Shown here in pieces: positions 41,858 through 50,738 of a DNA stretch of 64,000 nt. This stretch comes from Sagittula stellata E-37 (GTDB lineage: Bacteria; Pseudomonadota; Alphaproteobacteria; Rhodobacterales; Rhodobacteraceae). Positions within the stretch are counted from its first letter, which is position 1; each line of letters opens with the position of its first letter. The notes under the pieces are model-generated. The model did no database searches and was not told the origin of the DNA. It saw only the letters and a list, made by a program, of their open reading frames with translations. Where the stretch lies: assembly GCF_039724765.1 (NCBI RefSeq), contig NZ_CP155729.1, forward strand, positions 3,729,501-3,793,500, given 5' to 3'. Made by a program: the position numbers and the translations under genes.

Positions 41858-44641
41858 TCACTCTGCGGCAAGCGCGTCGTCCGGCACTTTTTCCACCCGC
41901 ACGGCGGAGTACTTGAACTCCGGGATCTTCCCGAACGGATCCAGCGCGGCGTTCGTCAGGATGTTGGCCGCCGCCTCCACGTAGGCGAAGGGCAGGAACA
42001 CCATGTCGCGCGCCACGGCCCGGTCCGCCCGCGCCATGACCTCGACCGATCCGCGCCGTGTGATCAGCCGCACAAGCCCGCCCGGCTCCACGCCCAGCTC
42101 CCGCAGGGTCGAGGGGTGGAGCGAGCAGTTGGCCTCCGGCTCCACCGCGTCCAGCACCGTGGCCCGGCGGGTCATCGACCCGGTGTGCCAATGCTCCAGC
42201 TGCCGTCCTGTCGTCAGCACCATCGGGAAGGTCTCGTCGGGGACCTCCGCAGGGGGCGTGACACGCGCAGGCGTGAATTTCGCCCGGCCCGCGCGGCGCG
42301 GGAACCCGTCGCCAAAGACCACCGCCTGCCCCGGATCGTCCGGGCCGTTGCAGGGGTAAGTCACTGAATTCTCGGTCTCAAGGCGCTTCCAGGTGATGTG
42401 GTGCAGCGACCGCATCGACATCTTCATCTCGTTGAAGACCTCGCGCGGGTCGTCGTAGTCCCACGTCAGCCCGATGCGCCGCGCCAGATCGACTATGACC
42501 TTCCAGTCCTCGCGCGCCTCGCCGGGGGCCTCCACCGCCTTGCGCATCATCTGCACCTGCCGGTTGGTGTTGGTCACGGTGCCGGCCTTCTCCGGCATGG
42601 CGGCGGCGGGCAGGATCACGTCGGCGAAGTTCGCCGTCTCCGTCAGGAAGATGTCCTGCACCACCAGGTGGTCGAGCTTGGCCAGCGCCTTGCGCGCGTG
42701 GTCCACATCCGGATCGGACATGGCCGGGTTCTCGCCCAGAACGTACATCCCGCGGATCTCGCCGCGGTAGACACGGTCCATGATCTCGACGACGGTAAGT
42801 CCCGGTGCCGCCTGGATTTCCGTGCCCTGCCAGATGTGCTTGAACAGCGCCCGCACCTCTGGATCGGTGACCGACTGGTAGTCCGGCATGACCTGCGGGA
42901 TCAGCCCCGCGTCGGATGCGCCCTGCACGTTGTTCTGCCCCCGCAGCGGATGCAGCCCGGTGCCCGGACGGCCCACGTGCCCGCAGAGCAGCGCCAGCGA
43001 AATCAGGCAGCGCGAGTTGTCGGTCCCGTGGATATGTTGCGAGATGCCCATACCCCAGAAGATCATCGCCCGCTGCGCCGTGGCGAAAGTCCGGGCCACG
43101 TCGCGGATCACCTCGGGCGCGATCCCGCACAGCTCCGACATGCGCTCCGGCGTGAAGGCGCGGATGTGGTCGCGGAACTCGAAGAAGCCCTCGGTGAAGC
43201 CTTCTATGTACTGGCGATCGTAGAGCTTTTCCTCGACGATCACGTTCATGATCGCGTTCAGCAGCGCCACGTCCGTGCCGGGGCGGAACTGGATCATGTG
43301 CTTGGCAAAGCGCTTCATCGCGGTGCCGCGCGGGTCCATGATGATCAGCTCGCCGCCGCGTTTGGTGAACTGCTTGAAGTAGGTCGCTGCGACGGGATGG
43401 TTCTCCGTCGGGTTGGAGCCGATGACGATCGCCACGTCGGCGTTCTCGATCTCGTTGAAGGTCGCGGTCACCGCGCCCGAGCCCACGTTCTCCATCAGCG
43501 CCGCCACCGAGGAAGCGTGGCACAGCCGGGTGCAGTGGTCGACGTTGTTGTGGCCAAAGCCCTGCCGGATGAACTTCTGGAAAAGATAGGCCTCTTCGTT
43601 GGTGCACTTGGCCGAACCGAAGCCCGCCACCGACTGCCCGCCGTAGTAGGACCGCAGGTCGGCCAGCCCGTGCGCGGCCTTGTCCAGCGCCTCTTCCCAG
43701 GTCGCTTCGCGGAAGTGTGTCCAGGGGTTCGACGGGTCGACGTTCAGGCCCTTCTCCGGCGCATCGTCGCGGCGGATCAACGGCTTGGTCAGGCGGTGGG
43801 GATGGTGGATGTAGTCCATCCCGAAGCGGCCCTTGACGCACAGCCGCCCCTCGTTCGCCGGGCCGTCGATGCCCTCGACGTACTTGACCTTGCCGTCCTT
43901 GACCTTGATCGACACCTGGCAACCGACCCCGCAGAACGGGCAGACGGACTTGGTTTCCTGGTCGAAATCGGCACGGTCGCCTTCCTGCGCGTCGTTCATC
44001 ACCGACGACGGCATCAGCGCACCGGTCGGGCAGGCCTGCACGCATTCGCCGCAGGCCACGCAGGTGGAGGCCCCCATGTCGTCGCCGAGGTCGAACACCG
44101 GGTAGGCGTCATGCCCGCGTCCCGCCATGCCGATCACGTCGTTGACCTGCACCTCGCGGCAGGCGCGCACGCACAGGCCGCACTGGATGCAGGCGTCCAG
44201 GTTGACCGACATCGCCACATGGCTGTCGTCGAGCAGCGGGATGCGCTCCGCCTCCAGCGTCGGGAAGCGGCTTTCGGTAACGCCCTGTTCCGCTGCCATG
44301 TCCCAGAGATGAGAGGACTTGTCATGCGCAGCCGCCTGCTCCGGCTGGTCGGCCACGAGCAGTTCCATCACCATCTTGCGCGCGGTCTTTGCCCGGGCCG
44401 AGGCGCTCTTGACCACCATGCCGTCCTCGGGTTCTCGGATGCACGATGCCGCCAGAACGCGTTCGCCCTCGATCTCCACCATGCAGGCCCGGCAGTTGCC
44501 GTCCGGACGGTATCCCGGCGCGGGCTTGTGGCACAGATGCGGGATCTTCAGACCGCGCCCGTTCGCCACCTCCCAGATGGTCATGCCCTTTTCGGCTTCG
44601 ACTTCCTCGCCGTCGAGTGTGAATCGGATCCTGTCGGCCAC
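41858..44641 (-). CDS. Molybdenum/tungsten formate dehydrogenase alpha subunit (cysteine type)
   Basis: A 927-residue soluble enzyme. An N-terminal [2Fe-2S] domain (Cys37, 50, 53, 67), a two-[4Fe-4S] ferredoxin domain (Cys151, 154, 157, 161 and 194, 197, 200, 204) and the catalytic molybdopterin domain with its own cluster (Cys234, 237, 241, 268) follow in order. The active site reads DHCTRLCH with Cys374-His375, the cysteine counterpart of selenocysteine formate dehydrogenases. The His-Cys3 cluster motif seen in FdsA/NuoG is absent. The start is GTG at 44641 with GAGGAGG upstream. No fdsB, fdsG or fdhD gene is adjacent. Confidence 0.92.
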   Translation of the reverse strand: MADRIRFTLDGEEVEAEKGMTIWEVANGRGLKIPHLCHKPAPGYRPDGNCRACMVEIEGERVLAASCIREPEDGMVVKSASARAKTARKMVMELLVADQPEQAAAHDKSSHLWDMAAEQGVTESRFPTLEAERIPLLDDSHVAMSVNLDACIQCGLCVRACREVQVNDVIGMAGRGHDAYPVFDLGDDMGASTCVACGECVQACPTGALMPSSVMNDAQEGDRADFDQETKSVCPFCGVGCQVSIKVKDGKVKYVEGIDGPANEGRLCVKGRFGMDYIHHPHRLTKPLIRRDDAPEKGLNVDPSNPWTHFREATWEEALDKAAHGLADLRSYYGGQSVAGFGSAKCTNEEAYLFQKFIRQGFGHNNVDHCTRLCHASSVAALMENVGSGAVTATFNEIENADVAIVIGSNPTENHPVAATYFKQFTKRGGELIIMDPRGTAMKRFAKHMIQFRPGTDVALLNAIMNVIVEEKLYDRQYIEGFTEGFFEFRDHIRAFTPERMSELCGIAPEVIRDVARTFATAQRAMIFWGMGISQHIHGTDNSRCLISLALLCGHVGRPGTGLHPLRGQNNVQGASDAGLIPQVMPDYQSVTDPEVRALFKHIWQGTEIQAAPGLTVVEIMDRVYRGEIRGMYVLGENPAMSDPDVDHARKALAKLDHLVVQDIFLTETANFADVILPAAAMPEKAGTVTNTNRQVQMMRKAVEAPGEAREDWKVIVDLARRIGLTWDYDDPREVFNEMKMSMRSLHHITWKRLETENSVTYPCNGPDDPGQAVVFGDGFPRRAGRAKFTPARVTPPAEVPDETFPMVLTTGRQLEHWHTGSMTRRATVLDAVEPEANCSLHPSTLRELGVEPGGLVRLITRRGSVEVMARADRAVARDMVFLPFAYVEAAANILTNAALDPFGKIPEFKYSAVRVEKVPDDALAAE

Positions 44642-44910
44642 GCGCGCCTCCTCTCGTTTCCGGCTCTTGTAGACCATGCGCGTGCCGACGGGCGTGGATC
44701 AATGCCGACCTTCGGTCACGTTTTTGCGTCTCCGGGTTTCCGATGCGCGCCACAACGCCCGCCAAGGGAGGGCGGCGCCGCGCCTGCGTCAAGCCGTGCG
44801 CGCCTGTAACCCGCGCTCCCCTGTGCACCGGCGCACGCCCTGCACGCGCTGGCAGCAATGGACCGCCGCCTGCGCACCCCCATATTCATGACATGCAAAG
44901 GAGGCATCCC

Positions 44911-45405
44911 ATGCCCGCCCATCCCGAAACCCGCATCGGCCATGTTCACCTGAAGGTCACCGACCTCGACCGCTCTGTCGCGTTCTACCGCGACGTGATG
45001 GGGCTGGAGGTGATGCAGACCTACGGACGTCAGGCCGCTTTCCTCTCCGCCGGCGGCTACCACCACCACATCGGCCTGAACACCTGGCATTCGAAGGACG
45101 GTCCCAGGGCCGATCCCCGCGCCCCGGGTCTTTACCATACGGCCTTCGTCTTCCCCGACCGCCCGGCGCTGGCCGACGCGCTCGCACGCGCGCTGAGCCA
45201 CGGGGTCGAGATCGAAGGCGCCGCCGACCATGGCGTAAGCGAAGCGATCTACTTCTCCGACCCCGACGGCAACGGGATCGAGATCTACCGCGACCGCGCG
45301 CCGGAGGACTGGCCCCGCGACGGCAACGGCAAACTCCTGATGGTCAACGCACCGCTCGACCTGCCGAACCTGCTGCTGGAGGCCAACGCGGACAGCACCG
45401 ACTGA
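44911..45405 (+). CDS. VOC family protein (extradiol dioxygenase/glyoxalase fold)
   Basis: A 164-residue protein with two beta-alpha-beta-beta-beta modules. The likely metal ligands are His in GHVHLKVTDLDRS, His in YHHHIGLNTW and Glu in GNGIEIYRD, the arrangement of catechol 2,3-dioxygenase-like (CatE) proteins. The start has a near-ideal AAAGGAGG site. It diverges from formate dehydrogenase with 269 bases between starts, in which I see nothing further. The substrate is unknown; the C-terminal tail (LDLPNLLLEANADSTD) is typical of the dioxygenase-like subgroup. Confidence 0.87.
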   Translation: MPAHPETRIGHVHLKVTDLDRSVAFYRDVMGLEVMQTYGRQAAFLSAGGYHHHIGLNTWHSKDGPRADPRAPGLYHTAFVFPDRPALADALARALSHGVEIEGAADHGVSEAIYFSDPDGNGIEIYRDRAPEDWPRDGNGKLLMVNAPLDLPNLLLEANADSTD

Positions 45406-45454
45406 GGCGCCCCTCCGTTCGGCGAAGACCCTTGCCCGCAGGGCGCAACCGGCC

Positions 45455-45478
45455 GTAGGGCGGGGCTTTGCGCCGCCT
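45455..45478 (+). repeat. REP-like hairpin element, copy 2
   Basis: GTAGGGCGGGGCTTTGCGCC followed by GCCT. It differs from copy 1 (3631-3654) at one base (T for G). It lies in the 204-base spacer between the VOC and aminotransferase genes, 52 bases before copy 3 in the same orientation. Confidence 0.6.
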
Positions 45479-45529
45479 GTTTCCTCACGTACCGACCGGC
45501 GCGCGCACGCCCGGCCCGCGCGACGCATC

Positions 45530-45553
45530 GTAGGGCGGGGCTGTGCGCCGCCC
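45530..45553 (+). repeat. REP-like hairpin element, copy 3
   Basis: GTAGGGCGGGGCTGTGCGCC followed by GCCC. It matches copy 1 except at the last base. Together with copy 2 it forms a direct pair separated by 51 bases upstream of the aminotransferase gene. Confidence 0.6.
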
Positions 45554-45609
45554 TGCCTCTGGACCTTGCCGCTCGGCGGGCCTAGGCTCCGCGCCAAAAG
45601 GAGATCCCG

Positions 45610-46470
45610 ATGGCGACCGGCAAGAACATCCGCACCTATTTCAACGGCACATGGCACGAGGGCGACGCCATGATCATGCGCGCCGCCGACCATGGTGCGT
45701 GGCTCGGCAGCACGGTCTTCGACGGCGCGCGTTATACGCAGGGTGTCACGCCCGACCTCGACCGCCACTGCGCCCGGGTCAACGCCTCCGCAAAGGCGCT
45801 GATGGTCACGCCAACCGTCACGCCCGAAGATATGGTGGACATCGTGCGCGAGGGCCTCTCGGCCTACGCCCCCGACGCGGCGGTCTACATCCGCCCGATG
45901 TACTGGGGCATCAACGGCGACGTCACCGCCATCGTCCCGCAGCCGGAAGAGACCGGCTTTGCCATCTGTCTCGAAGAGATCCCCATGGCCTCCGCCACCG
46001 CTTCGACGACGCTGGGGCGCACCCGCTTCCGCCGCCCGGTGCTGGAGGACGCGGTGGTCAATGCCAAGGCCGGGTGCCTCTATCCCAACAACGCCCGGAT
46101 GCTGTCCGAGGTCCGTAGCCGCGGCTTTGGCAACGCGCTGGTGACCGATGCCATGGGCAACGTCGCCGAAAGTGCCACGGCCAACGTCTTCATGGTCCGC
46201 GACGGCGTCGTCTTCACCCCCATCCCCAACGGCACCTTTCTCGCCGGGATCACTCGCGCCCGACACATTGCCAACATGAAGGCGGACGGGATTGAGGTGG
46301 TCGAGACCGTGCTGACCTTCGCCGATTTCGATGCGGCGGACGAGGTCTTCCTCTCCGGCAACATGAACAAGATCACGCCGGTGACCGCGTTCGAGGACAT
46401 GTCCTACCAGGCTGGACCGGTGACCGCCCGGGTCCGCGACCTCTACTGGGACTGGGCGCTCAGCGCCTGA
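45610..46470 (+). CDS. ilvE: Class IV aminotransferase (branched-chain type)
   Basis: A 286-residue PLP enzyme of fold type IV. The catalytic lysine is Lys153 in NAKAGCLYPN, and the PLP-phosphate loop NVAESATANVFMV and FLAGITRARHI are conserved. Branched-chain aminotransferase is the best match. D-amino acid aminotransferases share the fold, and the short RPMYWG and LEEIPM segments leave specificity open. AAGGAG precedes the ATG. It is followed after 13 bases by an unknown membrane-anchored protein. Confidence 0.85.
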   Translation: MATGKNIRTYFNGTWHEGDAMIMRAADHGAWLGSTVFDGARYTQGVTPDLDRHCARVNASAKALMVTPTVTPEDMVDIVREGLSAYAPDAAVYIRPMYWGINGDVTAIVPQPEETGFAICLEEIPMASATASTTLGRTRFRRPVLEDAVVNAKAGCLYPNNARMLSEVRSRGFGNALVTDAMGNVAESATANVFMVRDGVVFTPIPNGTFLAGITRARHIANMKADGIEVVETVLTFADFDAADEVFLSGNMNKITPVTAFEDMSYQAGPVTARVRDLYWDWALSA

Positions 46471-46483
46471 GGCGGACCGCGCC

Positions 46484-47131
46484 ATGTGGCTGAAACTTGC
46501 GGTCATCGGGGTCGTCCTCGTGGGGTTCGCGCTGGCGATCCGCGCGGTGATACGCGCCAACCGGCCCGGGGCGCACCCTGCCCCGCGGCCCGCCGCGCCC
46601 TCCCTCGGCGAGCAGATCGGCCTGCTGGCCCGGGCCGGGCTGACGCTCTCGCCCGGCGTAACCCGCGCCGACCTGACCGACTTCGGGCCGGAAGACACAT
46701 ATCGCCACGATCCCTGGCGGCTCCTCCTCCTGACCTTCGCGATCCGCATCGACCGCCCGCCGCATACGCCGTTCTGTCCCGCAGCCTGCCTGCTTCGCCG
46801 CGACGCCTTCGACGCGCCGCAGGACTTTGCCGATGCGCTCCGCGATGTTGCGCGTGCCGCCGGGACTGCGGACAGGCTGGGCCAGGTGAATGCCGCCGAC
46901 CGCCTTTCCTACAACCTGGGCGGCCAGTCCCGCGAAATCTCCTTCGACGCGGCGACCGACGATATCCTGCGCAGGGTGCTCGACGACATCGCCGCCCTGC
47001 TGCCCGCTGGCCGCCACCTCGCCTTCCTCGACAACGACCCGCAGGTTGCGGTCTTCTGCCTGACCGACGCCGGTCATGCGATGATTGAAACCGCCGCCCC
47101 CGGCCTCCTGCACAGGACGCCGCCACTTTGA
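46484..47131 (+). CDS. Membrane-anchored protein of unknown function
   Basis: A 215-residue protein with one N-terminal helix (LKLAVIGVVLVGFALAIRAV) and a soluble domain. A Pro/Ala linker (GAHPAPRPAAP) is followed by LGEQIGLLARAGLTLSPGVT and YRHDPWRLLLLTFAIRID, which read like a compact alpha/beta domain. No family recognised. It starts 13 bases after the aminotransferase gene, so it is probably co-transcribed, although no functional link is apparent. Confidence 0.7.
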   Translation: MWLKLAVIGVVLVGFALAIRAVIRANRPGAHPAPRPAAPSLGEQIGLLARAGLTLSPGVTRADLTDFGPEDTYRHDPWRLLLLTFAIRIDRPPHTPFCPAACLLRRDAFDAPQDFADALRDVARAAGTADRLGQVNAADRLSYNLGGQSREISFDAATDDILRRVLDDIAALLPAGRHLAFLDNDPQVAVFCLTDAGHAMIETAAPGLLHRTPPL

Positions 47132-47201
47132 TTGACACGTCACGGGAGAGTGGACAGCCGCCTGCCCCTCTGCCAAGGTCGCCCGACAGGAGACAGACCC
47201 A

Positions 47202-47657
47202 ATGCGCAAGTTCCTTGTCGTGCTCGACGATTCCAGAGAATGCCTGAACGCCATGCGCTTTGCCGCCATGCGCGCCGCGAAGTCCGGAGGCGGCGTGGCC
47301 ATCCTGTCGATCATCGCCCCGGAAGAGTTCAACCACTGGATCGGCGTCGGCGACATCATGCGCGAGGAGGCCCGCGAACGCATCCACGCGCATTTCGAGG
47401 TCTTCGCCAAGTGGATGCGTGACAAGCAGGGCGTCGACCCGGAACTGGTGATCCGCGAAGGCGACGCCGTAACCGAGATCCTCGCCCATGTCCGCGAAGA
47501 CCCCGAGATCGGCGTGCTGGTCCTCGGCGCCGCGGCCGACAACAAGGGCCCCGGCCCGCTCGTCACCCAGATGACCCGCAGCGCCGGCTCCCTGCCCGTG
47601 CCCGTGACCGTGGTGCCAGGCGATCTTTCAAAGGAACGGCTGGAAGCGATCACGTGA
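47202..47657 (+). CDS. Universal stress protein (UspA family)
   Basis: A 151-residue single-domain Usp. It begins RKFLVVLDDSRECLNAMRFA and ends with LPVPVTVVPGDLS; the ATP-loop region reads LVLGAAADNKGPGPLV, a looser match to the Gly-x2-Gly-x9-Gly-Ser/Thr motif. It is probably a nucleotide-binding stress protein; whether it binds ATP is uncertain. GACAGGAGACAG precedes the ATG. The 220 bases to the next gene show no further feature. Confidence 0.88.
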   Translation: MRKFLVVLDDSRECLNAMRFAAMRAAKSGGGVAILSIIAPEEFNHWIGVGDIMREEARERIHAHFEVFAKWMRDKQGVDPELVIREGDAVTEILAHVREDPEIGVLVLGAAADNKGPGPLVTQMTRSAGSLPVPVTVVPGDLSKERLEAIT

Positions 47658-47877
47658 CCAATTCTCGCGCCGGCTGCGGTGGCCGCCGGGGCAACCCGCG
47701 CCGTTCGATATTGCCGCCGACGCGCCGACACGAAACGGCACCCTCTTCGCGTTGAACCGCACCGGGGCCGCGCGCAGTCTTCTTCGGCACCTCGACAGGC
47801 GTCTTCACAAACCGCATGCCTGCGTGCATCCTGCCCGGCATTCCGAACCGCCATTGCCGACGACCCGGGGATCATTC

Positions 47878-48933
47878 ATGCGCTCATTTTTCCTGCTGCT
47901 GGCCACTTTTCTCGCCTCCAGCCCCGCCCATGCCGAGACGCTGTTGGACAACGATTGCCTGGGCAATGCGTACGAGTCCTGCTTTGTCCTGATCGAGGGA
48001 GAGATCACGCCGGGGCTGACCGACCGGCTTCGGGCTATGGTCGACAGCCAGGGCGTCGACGGCGGAGTGGTGTATCTCAACAGCCCCGGCGGCAATCTCG
48101 GCGAGGGGCTGAGGCTTGGGCGCTACATCCGCGAGCTTGGTTGGGACACCTCCATCGGCAGCAGTGACGGCATTCCCCGAAACGACGATGGCACGCCGCG
48201 TTTCATGGGCTCCGCCGGTCCGGCGCCGGGGCGCTGCGAAAGCGCCTGCGCCTATGCCTTCATGGGCGGCGAACGGCGGGCCTACAACGACGACGACCGC
48301 CTCGGCCTGCACCAGTTCTATTCCTCGACCGAGGACGTGGGCAGCGCGGTGGCGCAGAAGTTCTCCGGCGACCTCGTGGCCTACATGGTCGAGATGGGCG
48401 TGGATGCCCGCATCTTTACCCTTGCCGCCTCGCAGGAGGCGTCAGGCATGTACCATGTGCCGCGTCAGCAGGCAGAGGAATACGACCTGATGACCCGCAC
48501 GGGCTTCGACACGATGTTCCTCGAACCCTACAAGGAGGGCGTCGTGGCGGCCTCTCGCAGGCTCGATCCTCCGCAGCCTTACGACGGCGTCGACCAGGTG
48601 TCGTTCTACTGTCGCGGCGGGCAGGCCTACGCGCTGATGCACGCGGCGATACACGGGTTCACCGGCAACGACCTCGGGTATCCTTCCGTCTGGATCGGTG
48701 CCGAACAGCGCGAACTGCCGCAGGACGCGCTTTCGGTGCGGATCGACGGCGACGAGGCCTACCTGCTGCTCCGTCTCCCGCCCGAAACCGCGCGCGCCCT
48801 CGCCGCAGCCCCGGGCTATACCGTCTGGGCCAGCTACGGGCGCGTGATCGGCGGCATCTACAGCGCCAGCCGCAACACGACCGCGCTGGAACGGCAGATG
48901 CTGGCATTGGCATTCCGGCTCTGCATCGACTGA
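47878..48933 (+). CDS. Secreted ClpP/crotonase-fold protein (COG3904-like)
   Basis: A 351-residue protein starting at the ATG that gives a signal peptide (RSFFLLLATFLASSPAHA). The middle shows a ClpP-like fold: LNSPGGNLGEGLRLGRYI, GRCESACAYAFMGG and LGLHQFYSS. These resemble COG3904 periplasmic proteins, which have a protease-like Ser within the ESAC motif (CESACAYAF). Catalysis has not been shown for this group. The C-terminal part (from about 240) is unrecognised. No good ribosome site is present. Confidence 0.82.
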   Translation: MRSFFLLLATFLASSPAHAETLLDNDCLGNAYESCFVLIEGEITPGLTDRLRAMVDSQGVDGGVVYLNSPGGNLGEGLRLGRYIRELGWDTSIGSSDGIPRNDDGTPRFMGSAGPAPGRCESACAYAFMGGERRAYNDDDRLGLHQFYSSTEDVGSAVAQKFSGDLVAYMVEMGVDARIFTLAASQEASGMYHVPRQQAEEYDLMTRTGFDTMFLEPYKEGVVAASRRLDPPQPYDGVDQVSFYCRGGQAYALMHAAIHGFTGNDLGYPSVWIGAEQRELPQDALSVRIDGDEAYLLLRLPPETARALAAAPGYTVWASYGRVIGGIYSASRNTTALERQMLALAFRLCID

Positions 48934-48940
48934 ACCCCTG

Positions 48941-48988
48941 TTTAGAATCGTTCCAATCCTTGACGCCGGAGCGCACGGCGCGCATATA
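48941..48988 (+). promoter_or_regulatory. Candidate Irr (ICE-like) box and promoter of nfu
   Basis: TTTAGAATCGTTCCAAT (48941-48957) resembles the iron-control element bound by Irr in alphaproteobacteria (TTTAGAA, three bases, TTCTAAA). Just downstream is a sigma-70-like promoter: TTGACG (48960-48965), 17 bases, CATATA (48983-48988). The nfu start codon follows 29 bases later. Placement upstream of the -35 would allow iron-dependent control of an Fe-S carrier gene; binding is inferred only. Confidence 0.5.
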
Positions 48989-49017
48989 GGGAAGAGGCCA
49001 GAAAAGGTACGCTCCAG

Positions 49018-49581
49018 ATGTTCATTCAGACAGAATCCACGCCCAACCCGGCCACGCTGAAATTCCTGCCCGGCCAGACCGTGCTGGATATGGGCACCGC
49101 CGATTTCCCCTCTGCCGATGCTGCCGGGGCATCACCGCTGGCGCAGCGGCTGTTCGCCGTGGACGGTGTCACCGGCATCTTCTTCGGCAACGATTTCGTC
49201 ACCGTGACGAAGGCCGATACCGTCGACTGGGACCACATGAAGCCCGCGATTCTCGGCGCGATCATGGAACACTTCCAGTCCGGTCAGCCGGTCATGTCCG
49301 ATGGTGCGGCACAGGCCGGCGGCCACGCCGAGCACGAGGGCGAAGACGGTGAGATCGTTGGCCAGATCAAGGAACTGCTGGACAGCCGCGTGCGTCCGGC
49401 GGTGGCTCAGGACGGCGGCGACATCACCTTCCACGGTTTCGACCGCGGCGTCGTCTACCTGCACATGCAGGGTGCCTGCGCAGGCTGCCCCTCTTCCACG
49501 CTGACGCTGAAGATGGGGATCGAGAACCTGCTGCGGCACTATATCCCCGAGGTGACGGAAGTCCGTCCGGTTGCCGTCTGA
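49018..49581 (+). CDS. NifU-like Fe-S cluster carrier (Nfu type)
   Basis: A 187-residue scaffold/carrier protein. The N-terminal Nfu_N domain begins MFIQTESTPNPATLKFLPG, and the C-terminal NifU domain contains VRPAVAQDGGDITFHG and the cluster-binding Cys pair in GACAGCPSST. The linker is acidic/His-containing (GGHAEHEGEDGE). It delivers [4Fe-4S] clusters to client enzymes in the cytoplasm. A candidate Irr box and promoter lie upstream. The next gene starts within its last codons. Confidence 0.95.
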   Translation: MFIQTESTPNPATLKFLPGQTVLDMGTADFPSADAAGASPLAQRLFAVDGVTGIFFGNDFVTVTKADTVDWDHMKPAILGAIMEHFQSGQPVMSDGAAQAGGHAEHEGEDGEIVGQIKELLDSRVRPAVAQDGGDITFHGFDRGVVYLHMQGACAGCPSSTLTLKMGIENLLRHYIPEVTEVRPVAV

Positions 49582-50029
49582 GCGCAAACGCGACACCTCG
49601 CACGATCTGCACACCGGGCGCTGCTATTGCGGCGCCCTTTGCATTTCCGCAACGGAAGACCCGCTGACGGTGGCCTATTGCCACTGCGCCGACTGCCGCC
49701 GCTGGACCGGATCGCCCCTGCCCGCCTTCGCCGGTATTGCCGACGCGGCGGTATCCTTGCCCAAAACCGATCCGCTTGAACTCTCGCCGGGCGTGCAACG
49801 CTGGGCCTGCGGGCGCTGCGGCTCGCCGCTCGCGGCGCGCTTCGCGTATCTGCCGGGACAGACCTAAGTGCCGCTCGGCGTGCTGGACACCGCACACCTC
49901 CTGCCGCCCCGCCTGCATTGCCACAGCGAAAGCCGGATGCCTTGGCTCCACCTCGACGACGGGTTGCCAAGGGCAGACGCGTCTGGCCGCGACATTCTGA
50001 ACGGCGCTCCGCCCACGGCACGGCCCTGA
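49571..50029 (+). pseudogene. GFA-family (formaldehyde-activating-like) gene broken by an in-frame TAA
   Basis: The frame starts at TTG 49571, overlapping the nfu stop. It encodes CYCGALCIS, AYCHCADCRRWTGSP and WACGRCGSPLAARFAYLPGQT, the zinc-binding Cys pattern of GFA proteins. TAA at 49865-49867 stops it after 98 residues. The same frame then continues with VPLGVLDTAHLLPPRLHCHS and RMPWLHLDDGLPRAD to a TGA at 50027-50029, which is the expected C-terminal half of the family. GFA proteins have Tyr at the TAA position, so one base change (TAC or TAT to TAA) explains it. It is read as a recent pseudogene unless the stop is suppressed or a sequencing error. Confidence 0.82.
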
Positions 50030-50177
50030 CCCACAGACACGGCCACCGGTCCGGTTGTCCCGGATGGAACGGAAACCTGACCGAAAATGCGCCGTTCGCC
50101 AAGGTTTCGGGCACCGTTGCGGGGTCACCCTTGCACGCACGGTTGCAGACTCTGTGCACACGGAGTCATACAGGGTC

Positions 50178-50738
50178 ATGATACTCTCCTTCGACACCTC
50201 CGGTCCTTTCTGTGCCGCGGCGCTTCTCGACGGCGGAACCTTGCTCGCCGCGCGGGCAGAACCGATGAAACGCGGGCAGGCAGAGCGGCTTTTGCCGCTT
50301 CTGGAGGAGATGCTGGCAGAGGCCGGCGCAGGCTGGAAGGACGTCACGCGCATCGGCGTCGGCACCGGGCCGGGCAACTTCACCGGCATCCGCATCGCCG
50401 TGGCCACCGCGCGCGGGCTGGCGCTGGGGCTGAAGATCCCCGCTGTGGGCGTCACCACCTTCGAGGTCATCCGCGCCACAAGCACCGCCGACGTTGCGGC
50501 GGTCCCGGCCACCGGCGGGCTGTTCTACCTGCAGCACGCGGACGCCACGATCATCCAATCGGCAGAGATCCCCACCGGCGCCGCAACCGCCCATGAGGAT
50601 GCTGCGGAAAATGCGGCCACCGTCGCCCGCGTCGCCGCGGGCAAACCGACAGACACCCGCCCGGCCCCGCTTTACGTGCGGGCGGCCGACGCAGCGCCGT
50701 CTTCCGAAGCAGCCCCGGTGATCCTCGATGACGCTTGA
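50178..50738 (+). CDS. tsaB: tRNA threonylcarbamoyladenosine biosynthesis protein TsaB
   Basis: A 186-residue protein with the ASKHA-fold N-terminus MILSFDTSGPFCAAALLDGG and GVGTGPGNFTGIRIAVATAR, diagnostic of TsaB. TsaB scaffolds TsaD in the complex that makes t6A37 in ANN-decoding tRNAs. It is shorter than E. coli TsaB because the middle region is reduced. The ATG at 50178 fits the conserved N-terminus; the frame upstream is shadowed by the GFA remnant. It overlaps rimI by 11 bases. Confidence 0.92.
   Translation: MILSFDTSGPFCAAALLDGGTLLAARAEPMKRGQAERLLPLLEEMLAEAGAGWKDVTRIGVGTGPGNFTGIRIAVATARGLALGLKIPAVGVTTFEVIRATSTADVAAVPATGGLFYLQHADATIIQSAEIPTGAATAHEDAAENAATVARVAAGKPTDTRPAPLYVRAADAAPSSEAAPVILDDA

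Noticed and set aside
42398..44809. Very long open frame antisense to formate dehydrogenase
   Set aside because: High GC content leaves long open frames opposite real genes. Its sequence is rich in His, Arg, Val and Leu with no domain, and the real gene is certain on the other strand.
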